Source: Massiliimalia timonensis
GTDB taxonomy: Bacteria; Bacillota; Clostridia; Oscillospirales; Ruminococcaceae
Direction of reading: 5' to 3'
NCBI RefSeq assembly: GCF_900186585.1
Contig: NZ_FYDD01000002.1
Location: 1 to 64,000 of the forward strand
Length of the DNA stretch: 64,000 bases
In this document: positions 42,448-51,457 of the stretch, piece by piece
Position numbering within the stretch: position 1 is the stretch's first letter
Layout of the letters: every line of letters begins with the position of its first letter
Made by a program: the position numbers and the translations under genes
Notes under the pieces: generated by a model
What the model saw: only the letters and a program-made list of their open reading frames with translations
Database searches by the model: none
What the model was told of the DNA's origin: nothing

Positions 42448-45400
42448 TTAATATGAATAATACCATTCATCTGCACTGGAACTATGTTGCTCAGCGAATG
42501 TTTTCTTTTTGCGAATTAAATACCGTTTAACATTTAACTTTTCTGTTACATATACTTTGGTCGTATTTGATTTATGCTTTATCAAGCTGGTTAAGTACGT
42601 GTAACCTTGAGGCACTTTAACAGAATATATTGTTGCTATTTGGGAGATCAAATAAATACTTGCAGATAGAGGACCAGTTACAGATATTACATCATTTAAA
42701 GAGGATATAAAAGGTAGAGCAACTGTCTTAAACCAAGTATTATATTTTTTGTCAATGATTTTTTTTACTTCTTTTACCGTAATGTACTTAACATAATATC
42801 TGGACTGATAAAGATGTTTCCCATGTAGCCAAGAGTTCTTAACTTTTCCTGTACTGTAATAAATAGTATAACTTCCTGATTTTTTTTCATAAGATAATGA
42901 ATTGACCGAAGCATTTTTCTTTTTGTTCAGTTTACTTGCCTTTACTGAACTTATTACACCAGAGGGTACAGGCTTTTTGGGAGATAAGAAGTAAGATGCA
43001 CAACCAGAATGATCTATACCGGTAATAGGTATATTATTACAATAAGCAAATATATTCGATTCAATGGCAGAATTTTCTTTTGACAGAACTTCAATGGTAT
43101 CCGCATTGATAAAGCGTCCCCACTCCGGATCATAATAACGGGATTGTAGGTAATAGTACCCAGTCTCCTCGTCGTAATAATACCCGCGGTAACGCATAGG
43201 GTTAAGTCGTCCTAACGTCTCTGCCATCGGACCTGTAACTGACTCGATTTTCCCCCAAGAATCATAGGTGTATTCGACTTGTACCGTTCCAAACAGATCG
43301 GTGATTGCAATCACATCCCCCTGTATATTCCGCACATAGAGATATTCTGAATCATTAACATTTATACCAAAAAGTTTTCCACCAGAATCGTATTGGAAAA
43401 ATAACTTGTCAGTATCATTGTCTTGTGCAATAATAAGACCGCTACGAGTATAGTAGTGGGTAGTAACTCCATCAACAATTTTTTCCGTTCGAATTCCGTC
43501 CATGTCATACTTGTAATTAATAATGGAGTCGCCTTTGTTCATCCGTTTCAGCCGGCGTCCTGCCTGCCATTCATATGTCCACCCATCATAAGAAGTTGGA
43601 TTTCCCACCGCATCGTAGGAAATTTCTTTCCCATTAAATGCTGTCAGCTTATCTTTCCAGTTGCTGTCTGCGTAGGTATAGGTATCTGTTTTGACTGCTT
43701 CTCCCAGTTCGCCTGTCGTATATGCATATTCTTTAGAGGACAGGATATTTCCGCGGCTGTCATACTCATAAACAGATGTGATGCCGTTATCCTCATCGTT
43801 GACTCGGACAAGCTGTTGATTGCTGTCGTAGATGTAGGAGATTGTCTTGTCGTTTTTAGAAGCGGTCAGGATATTTCCATTGGCGTCATAGGTATAGGTA
43901 TAACCATAAGAAAACTGATTGCCGTACAAATCGGTATTTACCGCCGTGGTAAGCCCGGTCAGCTGGCCGTCATCATTATAAGTATAGGAAGTATCCAGCG
44001 CCTGGAAATCCTCATCAGACAGCTTGACTGTTTCATGGGTTACTAGGTTATCCGCATTCTTTTCATAGGTTCTCTCAAAGGAACTGCCGCCCGTGAGTAA
44101 AAATCGGTCGACCCCATCGCCATGAATCATCTTGCATATCCTTTTCCCGAAAATAGTTTCTGCACCGTTAAAACTGTCGGGGACATCTGGATTTTCGTTC
44201 TTGACCTCGGTGCTGAAGAGCACCTTTCCGTCCGGATCCTGAATTTCTACTTTGTTCTCGGTAATAACAAGAGTGCGGTCGCTGTCTGAGTCAGAAACAG
44301 TAGAGAGCTTCCCGTCTTCAGTATAGGTGCATGTATAACGTTCAAATTCCTCATCATCAAAAGAAACAGAGGTCACGTTATCTCCGTCATACACATATCG
44401 GACTGATTGGCCGTTTGCAAAGTTAGTGGCGGTTACATGTTTTTGGGCATCATAGGAATAGTTCGCCAGTTCCTGCGTACCGACCTTAACATTAGTCACG
44501 GAGCCGGATTTATTGTAGCCAAACGTATAGCCATAGAACGCCTGAGAAGTCATGTTCCCGACGGAGTCATAGGTATAGTTGGTTTCCTGATTGTTTTTGT
44601 CGATCTCTTTTTCCAGGTTACCATTACCAGCATAGACATACCGGTGGGGATTTGGCGCATCAGCCTCTTTTGTTTCAAGGAGCCGCCCCTTATTATCATA
44701 AGTATAGGTGTTGGTTTTTCCGTCTAATGTTTCGGAGATCTTTTGTCCCAGCTTATTGTAAACATAGCTGTTTTGTTTGCCTTCCGCAGAGGTTTCGGAA
44801 AGAAGCTGTCCCGCAACATCATATACAGAAGAAACCTTTGTGGTTTTTTCTGTTTCACCTGTATAGTCAATGGTTTCAACAGCAGTTGGGTATCCATACT
44901 GATCATAAGTATAGGTATCTTTGCGAATTTTGGGCAGAGAAGCGGAACGTCCCTGTTCTGTTTCAGTCTCTTTCTTCTCATAATACACGGAAGTATGGAC
45001 CTTACCATCAGTGTAATAGGTGTATTCGGTGATGTCAAGCAAATCTTCTTCTGAAACAGAAGGATCTTCTGCTATACTTTTGATGTTTTCTAAAATAGAG
45101 GCGGCTGCCAGCTCATTTGCATCTTCGTTATGGATCGCACCAGACTCCCAATTCTTTTCTTGAAGAATATTTCCCTTTTCATCATAGGTATAGGTAGTCC
45201 ATTTATCATCGACATCCTTTTGAGCTGCCAACCAGCCCTTTTCGTTGTACTTATACTGCTCGGTCGTTTCGTCGGGATTGGTTTTTAAAACCAGTTTAAG
45301 ATCCTTATAGGAATAACTGGTTTCTCCATCCTTATCCTTTTCAGACGCCAAAAGTCCGGTGAGGTTGGAATAGGTGTATTCTGTTGTTTCGCCGTTCTCA

Positions 45401-48400
45401 TCGGTTTCACTCATCGTCCACAGGTGGTTGTCATAGGTAAACGAAGTGGTAAAATCTGAGGTGTCAGTGGCAGTGACTTTGTTGGTCGCATCATCATAGG
45501 AATAGGTGACAGCACTGTTATTGCGCTGGGTGATTTTTTGAACACGCCCATTGCCCGTGTAGGAAATAGTCTGCTCGCCATTATCGGTCAGTTTACCATC
45601 AGTGTACTGGTAAACTGTTTCTTGTCCGGCGGAATTGACCACTTTTGTCAGGTTGCCATCAGCCCAGCTGTACTGAACCGTCTTGTTCCCCGGAACAGTA
45701 ATAGATATGGGCTTTCCGGCAGCATAGGAAACGATATAAACCCGTCCGGTGCTGTCTGTGACAGTTAGTTTTGACACAAGTTCCTGTTCCAGTTTCCATT
45801 GATATTGGATCGTATTTCCATTTAGGTCTTTGACAGAAAGAAGACGTCCATGTTCATCGAATACAATGATTTGCTCTTCATTGGTTAGCTGATACCCGGT
45901 TTCTGTTGCTGTGATTACAGAATTGGATACGGCGGAAATATATGTTCCGTCCTTACCGCAAAGATAAGTTTCTTTGCTCCCATCGGGGTAATATAATTCA
46001 AGAGCAGAATCTACCGATACTTCTTTAGCACCTGATTTTCTGGTTATTTTTTGAAGCCTTGGCTCAAAGGAAAAGGCCCATTGATTGATCTTGGAATCAT
46101 AGTAACGGGTAAATTCGATCTCGGTTCCTTTGCTATCAAAAGAAAAGTCAGTGATTTCTTCTGAGTAAATACCAACCTGTGCCTTGACTGGATACTCAGT
46201 GATCAGTTGGGTTCCTTTGACTCTGGCATAAATGACAGTGTCTGCCTGTGGGGATACCGGGATCTCTGTTTTGTATGACGTCCAGGTCCCGGATTCACCG
46301 ATCTTGTATTCCAAGGCTGTACTACCATTTACATGATAAATTTTATAAATTCCGTTTTCCTCATAGATGAATGGATTTGCATCATCACGGGTTTCTCCGA
46401 CATTGTACGTTTGGGAAGCAGAAGTAATGTTCCCGGCCTTGTCCTTAACCTTGATTTGTATCCCAAAGGTCGGCACAGAATATGTTTTAAAAGTTCCTGT
46501 CTGCCAGGTCTTCCCGTTATCGAAGCTATAGCTGTCGATCCCAGTTTCTTTATCAGAGGCAGTAACTGTAATTTTCATCGCAGACTGGTCAATTGAGACA
46601 TTGGAAATAGTGGGGGGAGTCAGGTCAGTTAAATCGATTGTTTTACGGACTGCAATATTTCCGACTTTATCCTGAACTGCAACATATACGGTGTCAGAGT
46701 AATTGAATTCCGGCGAAGTTGCAGATGCCTGCCAAGAATATTTATCCTTCGTTTTTGAGAAACTGTATGGTGTGGCGTGCAAACCGGAACCGGTATCCTT
46801 TGCACCGGTAACAGTAATTTTTGCTTTTCCGTTGGAGGTAGCCGTAGCCTTGGCGTCTGTTATTGTCGGGGCAGCCTTGTCGATCTTATTGATAGTAGTG
46901 GTATTTACCAGACCAATATTCCCCAGCTTGTCCCGGGTATAGATGTATACCGTCTGGTTTGCAGTGAATTTCTTGGTATTTCCTGCTTGCCAAGAGTACT
47001 TTCCTTTTGTTGTAGAGAAGCTGTATGGGGTGGCATGCAGTCCGCTCCCGTTGTTGTCGCTGGCGCCGTTGATCTTTAATGTGACATCTCCTTTTGTCCA
47101 AGCAGTCAGGTTTCCGCTGACACTGGTAATGGTAGGAGCCTTGGTATCGTTAGTATAGCTTACCACCATGTAAGGATGATAAGAAGAGGTGGCATGTTCT
47201 CTTGAGGCAAAGGCTCTCCAGTTATATGTTGTTTTACTCTCTTCTTCACTAACAAAAACGACCCCGTAATTTGTTGTTCCACGCGTCCATTTGTTTGCGG
47301 CTTCCGCAATATCAAACCGATACCACATCTTACTTGGTCCGCCATCGGTAGAATTAGAGTTGATATTTTTACGAGTCATAGAGGAAGTAGAAGATTTGCT
47401 TGGCTGATTATTCCAATTTGTGGTATCATAAAAACCTTCTGTTAACATATATGGTCTGACATAGGTAGAGGCAGTTCTTCCTGTTGTTTCTCTCAGCCAT
47501 AAATAGGCGTGGCTGATAGAAGCGCCCGATTTGATTTCACTTGGTAACGGAACCCTGATAAAAGCACGCCCTTTTCCATATGTGCTTTGTGTCCGCCCAA
47601 AGCAATTTGTTGTTGCCTTATAAAAGCTGGTAGAAGCTTTTAAAGAATAGATCGCCGCGTCTTTTGTAGATGACAAATTGCTGGTTGTTGGGTCAATGGT
47701 AACAGGATAGAGTGTGTTGTCATTTGTGAGCCACTCCTCTGATACATCTAAGGTGAGAATATATTTCCCATCAGCAACTTTTTCCAGAGTATAGGTACAG
47801 TCTTCGGTATAGTGTTCATCATCGGAATATTCTCCGCCAAAGTTATCATAGGCGTAGGCAGGATTTAGCCGATAGACTTCCTCCTTTGTATCCGGAGCCA
47901 GAAAAGCAACAGCATTGTCTTCTGTCAATACTGCTTCAAGGTCATAGGTATTGAGGGAAAAGGTAAAAGTATGCTGTCCTGAATATTTATCTAGTACGAT
48001 CGCTTCAGACAGCCCGTTTAGCTGTGGGAAATATCGTAAGGCTGTCCCTTCGCCATAGATACCGTTATATACAAAAGCCTCTACATCCCCATCAAGCGTT
48101 TTGATAGTTTCAGGAGTACCGCTGACATTCTTCGTGTTTTGTGGTATCAAGGAGAATTTCACTTGTTCATTATCAACGAAGATCCCTTTGGAAATATCAG
48201 AAGAAAAGTTGATCCGATAGTCGTTAGTTCCATTAGAATAGTCGTAACCCTCTTTTTTTAATTTATCATCAGTCTGTTTTTCAACAGAGATTTCTTTGTA
48301 ATGGACAGCACCGTTTTCATCAATGTATTGGATATCCTCGGAAAAGATATATGCCACACGGGAACCGTCTTTCTTTTCCAGGATCAGTTCCTGATTTGGG

Positions 48401-48654
48401 TCGACTTCCTCTTCGGAAGAAAGCGAAGAGGAACGAGCCTTTTTTCGGGGAGGTTCTGGATCAGGCGTTACAATTTCTGTCACACCTTCGGTGTCAACGA
48501 TTTTCAGCAGGTAATCTGAAAGCTCTTCCCGAACTGCTTCTTCCTGAACTTGAGAACTGGCGTTTTGGGCTAAAACGATTGCCTGAAGTCCTGCCGGCAT
48601 GAGCGTAGTGACGAATGTCAATGCTAAGAATGCAGATACGATCTTTTTAAACAT
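42448..48654 (-). CDS. WapA-like Rhs polymorphic toxin, secreted, with a novel C-terminal tip
   Basis: A 2068-residue protein. Order: signal peptide (1-~40), a DNRLRE-type region about 325-495 (AAIYSLKASTSFYKATTNCF; WYRFDIAEAANKW), three Ig-like repeats about 505-755 (each with GSGLHATPYSFS-like or related text), a DUF6531-like entry (EITDFSFDSKGTEIEFTRYY), about 30 YD/RHS repeats from ~925 to ~1830, and the core end YRGYYYDEETGYYYLQSRYY then DPEWGRFINAD. The last ~187 residues are the toxin tip, unlike any family I know, with a hydrophobic stretch (PLSASIYLISQIATIYSV) and a basic tail. In Bacillus, WapA delivers such tips to neighbouring cells on contact. ATG 48654 follows AAGGAGG. An immunity gene lies directly behind. 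Confidence 0.88.
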   Translation of the reverse strand: MFKKIVSAFLALTFVTTLMPAGLQAIVLAQNASSQVQEEAVREELSDYLLKIVDTEGVTEIVTPDPEPPRKKARSSSLSSEEEVDPNQELILEKKDGSRVAYIFSEDIQYIDENGAVHYKEISVEKQTDDKLKKEGYDYSNGTNDYRINFSSDISKGIFVDNEQVKFSLIPQNTKNVSGTPETIKTLDGDVEAFVYNGIYGEGTALRYFPQLNGLSEAIVLDKYSGQHTFTFSLNTYDLEAVLTEDNAVAFLAPDTKEEVYRLNPAYAYDNFGGEYSDDEHYTEDCTYTLEKVADGKYILTLDVSEEWLTNDNTLYPVTIDPTTSNLSSTKDAAIYSLKASTSFYKATTNCFGRTQSTYGKGRAFIRVPLPSEIKSGASISHAYLWLRETTGRTASTYVRPYMLTEGFYDTTNWNNQPSKSSTSSMTRKNINSNSTDGGPSKMWYRFDIAEAANKWTRGTTNYGVVFVSEEESKTTYNWRAFASREHATSSYHPYMVVSYTNDTKAPTITSVSGNLTAWTKGDVTLKINGASDNNGSGLHATPYSFSTTKGKYSWQAGNTKKFTANQTVYIYTRDKLGNIGLVNTTTINKIDKAAPTITDAKATATSNGKAKITVTGAKDTGSGLHATPYSFSKTKDKYSWQASATSPEFNYSDTVYVAVQDKVGNIAVRKTIDLTDLTPPTISNVSIDQSAMKITVTASDKETGIDSYSFDNGKTWQTGTFKTYSVPTFGIQIKVKDKAGNITSASQTYNVGETRDDANPFIYEENGIYKIYHVNGSTALEYKIGESGTWTSYKTEIPVSPQADTVIYARVKGTQLITEYPVKAQVGIYSEEITDFSFDSKGTEIEFTRYYDSKINQWAFSFEPRLQKITRKSGAKEVSVDSALELYYPDGSKETYLCGKDGTYISAVSNSVITATETGYQLTNEEQIIVFDEHGRLLSVKDLNGNTIQYQWKLEQELVSKLTVTDSTGRVYIVSYAAGKPISITVPGNKTVQYSWADGNLTKVVNSAGQETVYQYTDGKLTDNGEQTISYTGNGRVQKITQRNNSAVTYSYDDATNKVTATDTSDFTTSFTYDNHLWTMSETDENGETTEYTYSNLTGLLASEKDKDGETSYSYKDLKLVLKTNPDETTEQYKYNEKGWLAAQKDVDDKWTTYTYDEKGNILQEKNWESGAIHNEDANELAAASILENIKSIAEDPSVSEEDLLDITEYTYYTDGKVHTSVYYEKKETETEQGRSASLPKIRKDTYTYDQYGYPTAVETIDYTGETEKTTKVSSVYDVAGQLLSETSAEGKQNSYVYNKLGQKISETLDGKTNTYTYDNKGRLLETKEADAPNPHRYVYAGNGNLEKEIDKNNQETNYTYDSVGNMTSQAFYGYTFGYNKSGSVTNVKVGTQELANYSYDAQKHVTATNFANGQSVRYVYDGDNVTSVSFDDEEFERYTCTYTEDGKLSTVSDSDSDRTLVITENKVEIQDPDGKVLFSTEVKNENPDVPDSFNGAETIFGKRICKMIHGDGVDRFLLTGGSSFERTYEKNADNLVTHETVKLSDEDFQALDTSYTYNDDGQLTGLTTAVNTDLYGNQFSYGYTYTYDANGNILTASKNDKTISYIYDSNQQLVRVNDEDNGITSVYEYDSRGNILSSKEYAYTTGELGEAVKTDTYTYADSNWKDKLTAFNGKEISYDAVGNPTSYDGWTYEWQAGRRLKRMNKGDSIINYKYDMDGIRTEKIVDGVTTHYYTRSGLIIAQDNDTDKLFFQYDSGGKLFGINVNDSEYLYVRNIQGDVIAITDLFGTVQVEYTYDSWGKIESVTGPMAETLGRLNPMRYRGYYYDEETGYYYLQSRYYDPEWGRFINADTIEVLSKENSAIESNIFAYCNNIPITGIDHSGCASYFLSPKKPVPSGVISSVKASKLNKKKNASVNSLSYEKKSGSYTIYYSTGKVKNSWLHGKHLYQSRYYVKYITVKEVKKIIDKKYNTWFKTVALPFISSLNDVISVTGPLSASIYLISQIATIYSVKVPQGYTYLTSLIKHKSNTTKVYVTEKLNVKRYLIRKKKTFAEQHSSSADEWYYSY
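43033..43161 (-). repeat. Inverted repeat of the Rhs core tip, live copy
   Basis: Codes residues ~1831-1874 of the live Rhs protein; about 90% identical in opposite orientation to 40187-40315. Confidence 0.92.
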
Positions 48655-48703
48655 TTCTGTCCCTCCTTCTTTGAAAATAAGATTATCGATCATGAAATGT
48701 GAT

Positions 48704-49177
48704 TTATGATACTGTTACAGTTTTACTGTAGGCAGTAGCTGATTCTGAACCGACTGTAAAAGTACTGTAGACCCTGTACTTGCTGCCTTTTTTCAAAGTG
48801 TATTTTTGGGATAAGGTACTGGTTGTAGCATTTTGAATAGTTTTTTTCCAAGTCTTGACTGTACTCCATTTGCTATTGGAATAAACCTGTAAACGCATAG
48901 TCGTATGGATCGTAGTTGCTTTGGCTGATCCGATCCGCGCCAATGCGGTGCCGGTTGTACCGTTAACATTTAGTACGCTGATTGGAGTGCGTATATTTAC
49001 ATAGAAGGGTACGATCTCTGGAGGTGTTTCAGATATACCAGACGATTCCGTAGAGATAGGCATTAGTGTGTCTAAGGGTATATCCTGTGCAGCCACCCCG
49101 GTTCCAATGGTAAACATACTGGCGGTCATAACCGCTGCCAACAAAATTGAACTAACTTTTCTGGACATTCTGGACAT
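48704..49177 (-). CDS. Small secreted protein, DUF6147-like
   Basis: A 157-residue exported protein: signal KVSSILLAAVMTASMFTIGT with cleavage likely after GVAAQ, then a beta-sandwich-like domain (TTIHTTMRLQVYSNSKWSTV; YTLKKGSKYRVYSTFTVGSE) as in DUF6147 proteins. It is encoded 49 bases before the rhs gene and may be its partner at the cell surface, perhaps in adhesion or export. Its AAAGGGG ribosome site lies inside a long perfect RNA stem. Two ATGs are possible (49177, 49168); the first has the better spacing. Confidence 0.6.
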   Translation of the reverse strand: MSRMSRKVSSILLAAVMTASMFTIGTGVAAQDIPLDTLMPISTESSGISETPPEIVPFYVNIRTPISVLNVNGTTGTALARIGSAKATTIHTTMRLQVYSNSKWSTVKTWKKTIQNATTSTLSQKYTLKKGSKYRVYSTFTVGSESATAYSKTVTVS

Positions 49178-49180
49178 AAA

Positions 49181-49234
49181 AATATCCCCTTTCTGATTGT
49201 TTTCTACTTGATATACAATCAGAAAGGGGATATT
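49181..49234 (-). promoter_or_regulatory. Perfect 20-bp hairpin that hides the RBS of the secreted protein
   Basis: On the minus-strand RNA, AATATCCCCTTTCTGATTGT pairs perfectly with ACAATCAGAAAGGGGATATT around a 14-base loop. The 3' arm contains the AAAGGGG Shine-Dalgarno and is followed by UUUUAUG. It could act as a terminator/attenuator after the anti-sigma gene and as a translational lock. Confidence 0.75.
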
Positions 49235-49257
49235 GTGACATAATATTGGGAAACATT

Positions 49258-49944
49258 CTAAAGTTTGGCAGATTTCGCTATATTGATAAGCTCTTCTTTA
49301 GGGATATTGCCGGAGATCGTTATGACATATTCATCGTTATACAAAACAAGATTATTGTTCACTTGATCCTCATTATAATAAGCATTCATATCATTGATAA
49401 CAAATTCCTCATATTTATTATCTTTGGATCCAATGTTAAGGTTGGCATCTTGAGGCAATAACTGGATTATTTCAAAAGAATGTTCGCTGTCATCACTATA
49501 ACTAATAGAATAGAAATCAACCTCTGAAAGATTTTGTTCATCGACAACATGAAATTCTTTTGGGATATATCCAAATTGAAATATTTGAAATCCCTCTTTG
49601 GTATTTGATATACTACTTTCCGCTTCGAAAGAAAGCTCTGTATGGTCGGAAAATACACTGCGGATCATTCGGAAGAAGCCTTCCCGAAGCGGCTCTACCG
49701 CCATTACCGTGATAGAAATAGAGAGCAGTACGGCTAATACCATAATCAGCACTGCCTTCCAACGAACCATAGGTATATAACTGGCCGCGGTTTGGTCGGC
49801 CTTCCGGATCACCCGTTTCATCTTTCTTTGAAATTTCTTGGAAAAAGTATGTTTCTCTGCCGGAAGCCCTATTGAAAGATCTTCTGTACGGAAAGCAGAT
49901 ATGCAGGCCGCTTTCATTAGACGCTCTGAAATATATTTATCCAT
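49258..49944 (-). CDS. DUF4367-type membrane protein, probable anti-sigma factor
   Basis: A 228-residue protein with a cytoplasmic N-terminal part (~60 residues), one membrane helix (WKAVLIMVLAVLLSISITVM) and an extracellular domain of DUF4367 type (IFQFGYIPKEFHVVDEQN; EYVITISGNIPKEELINIAK). It overlaps the ECF sigma gene by 8 bases, the usual arrangement for a sigma/anti-sigma pair. It would hold the sigma factor until an envelope signal arrives. Its gene is followed by the secreted protein and rhs genes, which are candidate targets. Confidence 0.75.
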   Translation of the reverse strand: MDKYISERLMKAACISAFRTEDLSIGLPAEKHTFSKKFQRKMKRVIRKADQTAASYIPMVRWKAVLIMVLAVLLSISITVMAVEPLREGFFRMIRSVFSDHTELSFEAESSISNTKEGFQIFQFGYIPKEFHVVDEQNLSEVDFYSISYSDDSEHSFEIIQLLPQDANLNIGSKDNKYEEFVINDMNAYYNEDQVNNNLVLYNDEYVITISGNIPKEELINIAKSAKL

Positions 49945-50485
49945 GCTGTATCTCTCTTTCCTCTAACATTTGACGCAGTTTCTTTTTTGCACGTAATGAC
50001 ATCTGGCGGATCGTGGCTTCCCTCTTACCAATCAGCTGTGAGATCTGTTGATAGGAATAGTCATAATAATACTGTAGCCGCAGGACATCCTGTTGTTCTG
50101 AAGGCAGTTGCCTGATTAGTTTTGACAGTGCATCAGCCAGCTCCAAATTGTCGATGGCAGGAGATGGGTGATCACATTCTTGGGGCATCTCTATTTCCTC
50201 CTCTATCAGCACGGCCCGTTTTTTCTTCTTTAAAAAATTCAATGCCCTGTTTTTAGAAATAGTGATCATCAGATTCCGTGCTTTGTCTTCATCTGTACTG
50301 TCAATCGCATCCAATATATTGATGACTGCCAGAAAGGAATCTGCAACAATATCCTCCGCGTCATGGGCGTTGTGCAGGACTTGATTAGCCGAGTGGAACA
50401 TTACACTGCGGTATGAGTAATAGATGTTCTCAAATTTTGTTCTTGCTTCTGGGGAGTCGATTAGGCTTAAATAGAAAGCTAACAT
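49937..50485 (-). CDS. ECF-type RNA polymerase sigma factor
   Basis: A 182-residue sigma factor. Region 2 is HDAEDIVADSFLAVINILDA then ARNLMITISKNRALNFLKKK, region 4 is LPSEQQDVLRLQYYYDYSYQ then QISQLIGKREATIRQMSLRA. ATG 50485 (MLAFYLSLIDSPEARTKFEN, the usual clostridial start) is chosen because AAGGA lies 9 bases before it and because a promoter (50519-50547) lies inside the longer open frame. Overlaps the anti-sigma gene by 8 bases. Confidence 0.88.
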   Translation of the reverse strand: MLAFYLSLIDSPEARTKFENIYYSYRSVMFHSANQVLHNAHDAEDIVADSFLAVINILDAIDSTDEDKARNLMITISKNRALNFLKKKKRAVLIEEEIEMPQECDHPSPAIDNLELADALSKLIRQLPSEQQDVLRLQYYYDYSYQQISQLIGKREATIRQMSLRAKKKLRQMLEEREIQHG

Positions 50486-50518
50486 ACGATCATGTCCTTT
50501 TCCCATTATGATACTTCT

Positions 50519-50547
50519 ATCATAGCAAAACGGGCAGTGGTTCGCAA
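50519..50547 (-). promoter_or_regulatory. Promoter of the ECF sigma operon
   Basis: On the minus strand TTGCGA, 17 bases, TATGAT; about 27 bases of leader to the ATG. Confidence 0.65.
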
Positions 50548-50675
50548 GACTTTCCATGCATTCTAATATATATACAATCTCACGCCCTTTTTTGTGACAG
50601 GGGACTGAAATATTTCTGATGTTCACTTGATAACTACCATATATTGTGCTAGATGTAGTAGCATATGGTACGCGT

Positions 50676-50717
50676 CCGGTAAGGTTTATCTGTGAAGATC
50701 CTTATCGGATTTTTTTA
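50676..50717 (+). terminator. Orphan terminator-like hairpin (plus strand)
   Basis: CCGGTAAGG pairs with CCTTATCGG (one G-T) around a 15-base loop and is followed by ATTTTTTTAA. No plus-strand gene ends before it, so it may close a short unannotated RNA or a leader. A second hairpin TGCGGAG/CTCCGCA lies at 50724-50741. The rest of 50548-50870 shows nothing else I can support. Confidence 0.55.
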
Positions 50718-50870
50718 ATATATTGCGGAGAAAACTCCGCAGGAACAGCGGTATGGTTTAGGAGGGTACACCCATTCCCTCTTTTTTATGCCTAAAAAGC
50801 CGAAAGTTGTTAGGAAATAAAAAAATAAAAGAAAGGCGGAAAAGAACAGAAAGAAACAGGGTGTACGCAG

Positions 50871-51023
50871 ATGGATTTACAGGGAACTTTTAGGGAACAG
50901 AACAGCCTGTATATGGATTCCGAACAAGCAATAAAGGAAAATCAAATTGACGATCTGTTGGAGAGCATAAAAAAAGATCCCTTGCTGAAGCAAAGGATCT
51001 TAAATGCACTGAACGCACGATAA
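50871..51023 (+). CDS. Small hypothetical protein (50 residues)
   Basis: ORF starting MDLQGTFREQNSLYMDSEQA and ending in KQRILNALNAR, highly charged and helix-like, with an AGGG site 8-9 bases upstream. No family is recognised. The end of the ORF can form a hairpin (AAGATCC...GGATCTT), so an RNA role instead is possible. It lies alone between the sigma operon and tRNA-Arg. Confidence 0.35.
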   Translation: MDLQGTFREQNSLYMDSEQAIKENQIDDLLESIKKDPLLKQRILNALNAR

Positions 51024-51187
51024 GGTAACATCTCGAACATGTTGAATATCGTTGAATATTTCATCAAGGTTCAGCTTCCAACAAAAACAAAAAACAACAA
51101 ATTCAATGTTTTCCAAAATCGTTGTAAATCTGAAAATAACTGATAGCCAAACACGATTTTATGTTGACATTTCGTTGAATCTATGCC

Positions 51188-51225
51188 TAAAAATAACAGC
51201 GGGCTTCTTACAAAGCCCGCTGTTA
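51188..51225 (-). terminator. Terminator after tRNA-Arg
   Basis: ATAACAGCGGGCTT pairs with AAGCCCGCTGTTAT; on the minus strand a T5 run follows. Confidence 0.92.
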
Positions 51226-51302
51226 TGGTACGCCAGAAGGGATTCGAACCCCCGACCTTTTGGTTCGTAGCCAAACACTCTATCCAACTGAGCTACTGGC
51301 GC
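51226..51302 (-). tRNA. tRNA-Arg (anticodon ACG)
   Basis: Minus-strand cloverleaf: acceptor GCGCCAG/CTGGCGT, D-arm GCTC...GAGT, anticodon arm TTTGG-CTACGAA-CCAAA (ACG), T-arm GGGGG-TTCGAAT-CCCTT-like, discriminator A, CCA encoded. It marks the right border of the accessory island; no duplicated 3' end of this tRNA was found at the left border. Confidence 0.95.
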
Positions 51303-51386
51303 ATACGCTCTATTTTCTGAATGCTTAAATATAATAGCATATCCCCGAAAAAAAGTCAAGCCTTTTCTGAAACGAAGATTTATTAT

Positions 51387-51415
51387 TTTACAAGTCATCG
51401 GTTTTGTGCTATAAT
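51387..51415 (+). promoter_or_regulatory. Promoter of luxS
   Basis: TTTACA (51387-51392), 17 bases, TATAAT (51410-51415) with an extended TG. Confidence 0.8.
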
Positions 51416-51457
51416 AATTATACTTATTTGGATTTTTTAGAAAAGGGCCATGAAGAT

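Noticed and set aside
43423-44046. 207-codon plus-strand frame inside rhs
   Set aside because: Shadow of the YD-repeat coding strand; several similar frames occur along the gene.
51226-51302. tRNA-Arg as integration site of the Rhs island
   Set aside because: No integrase gene and no repeat of the tRNA 3' end near the left border were found.
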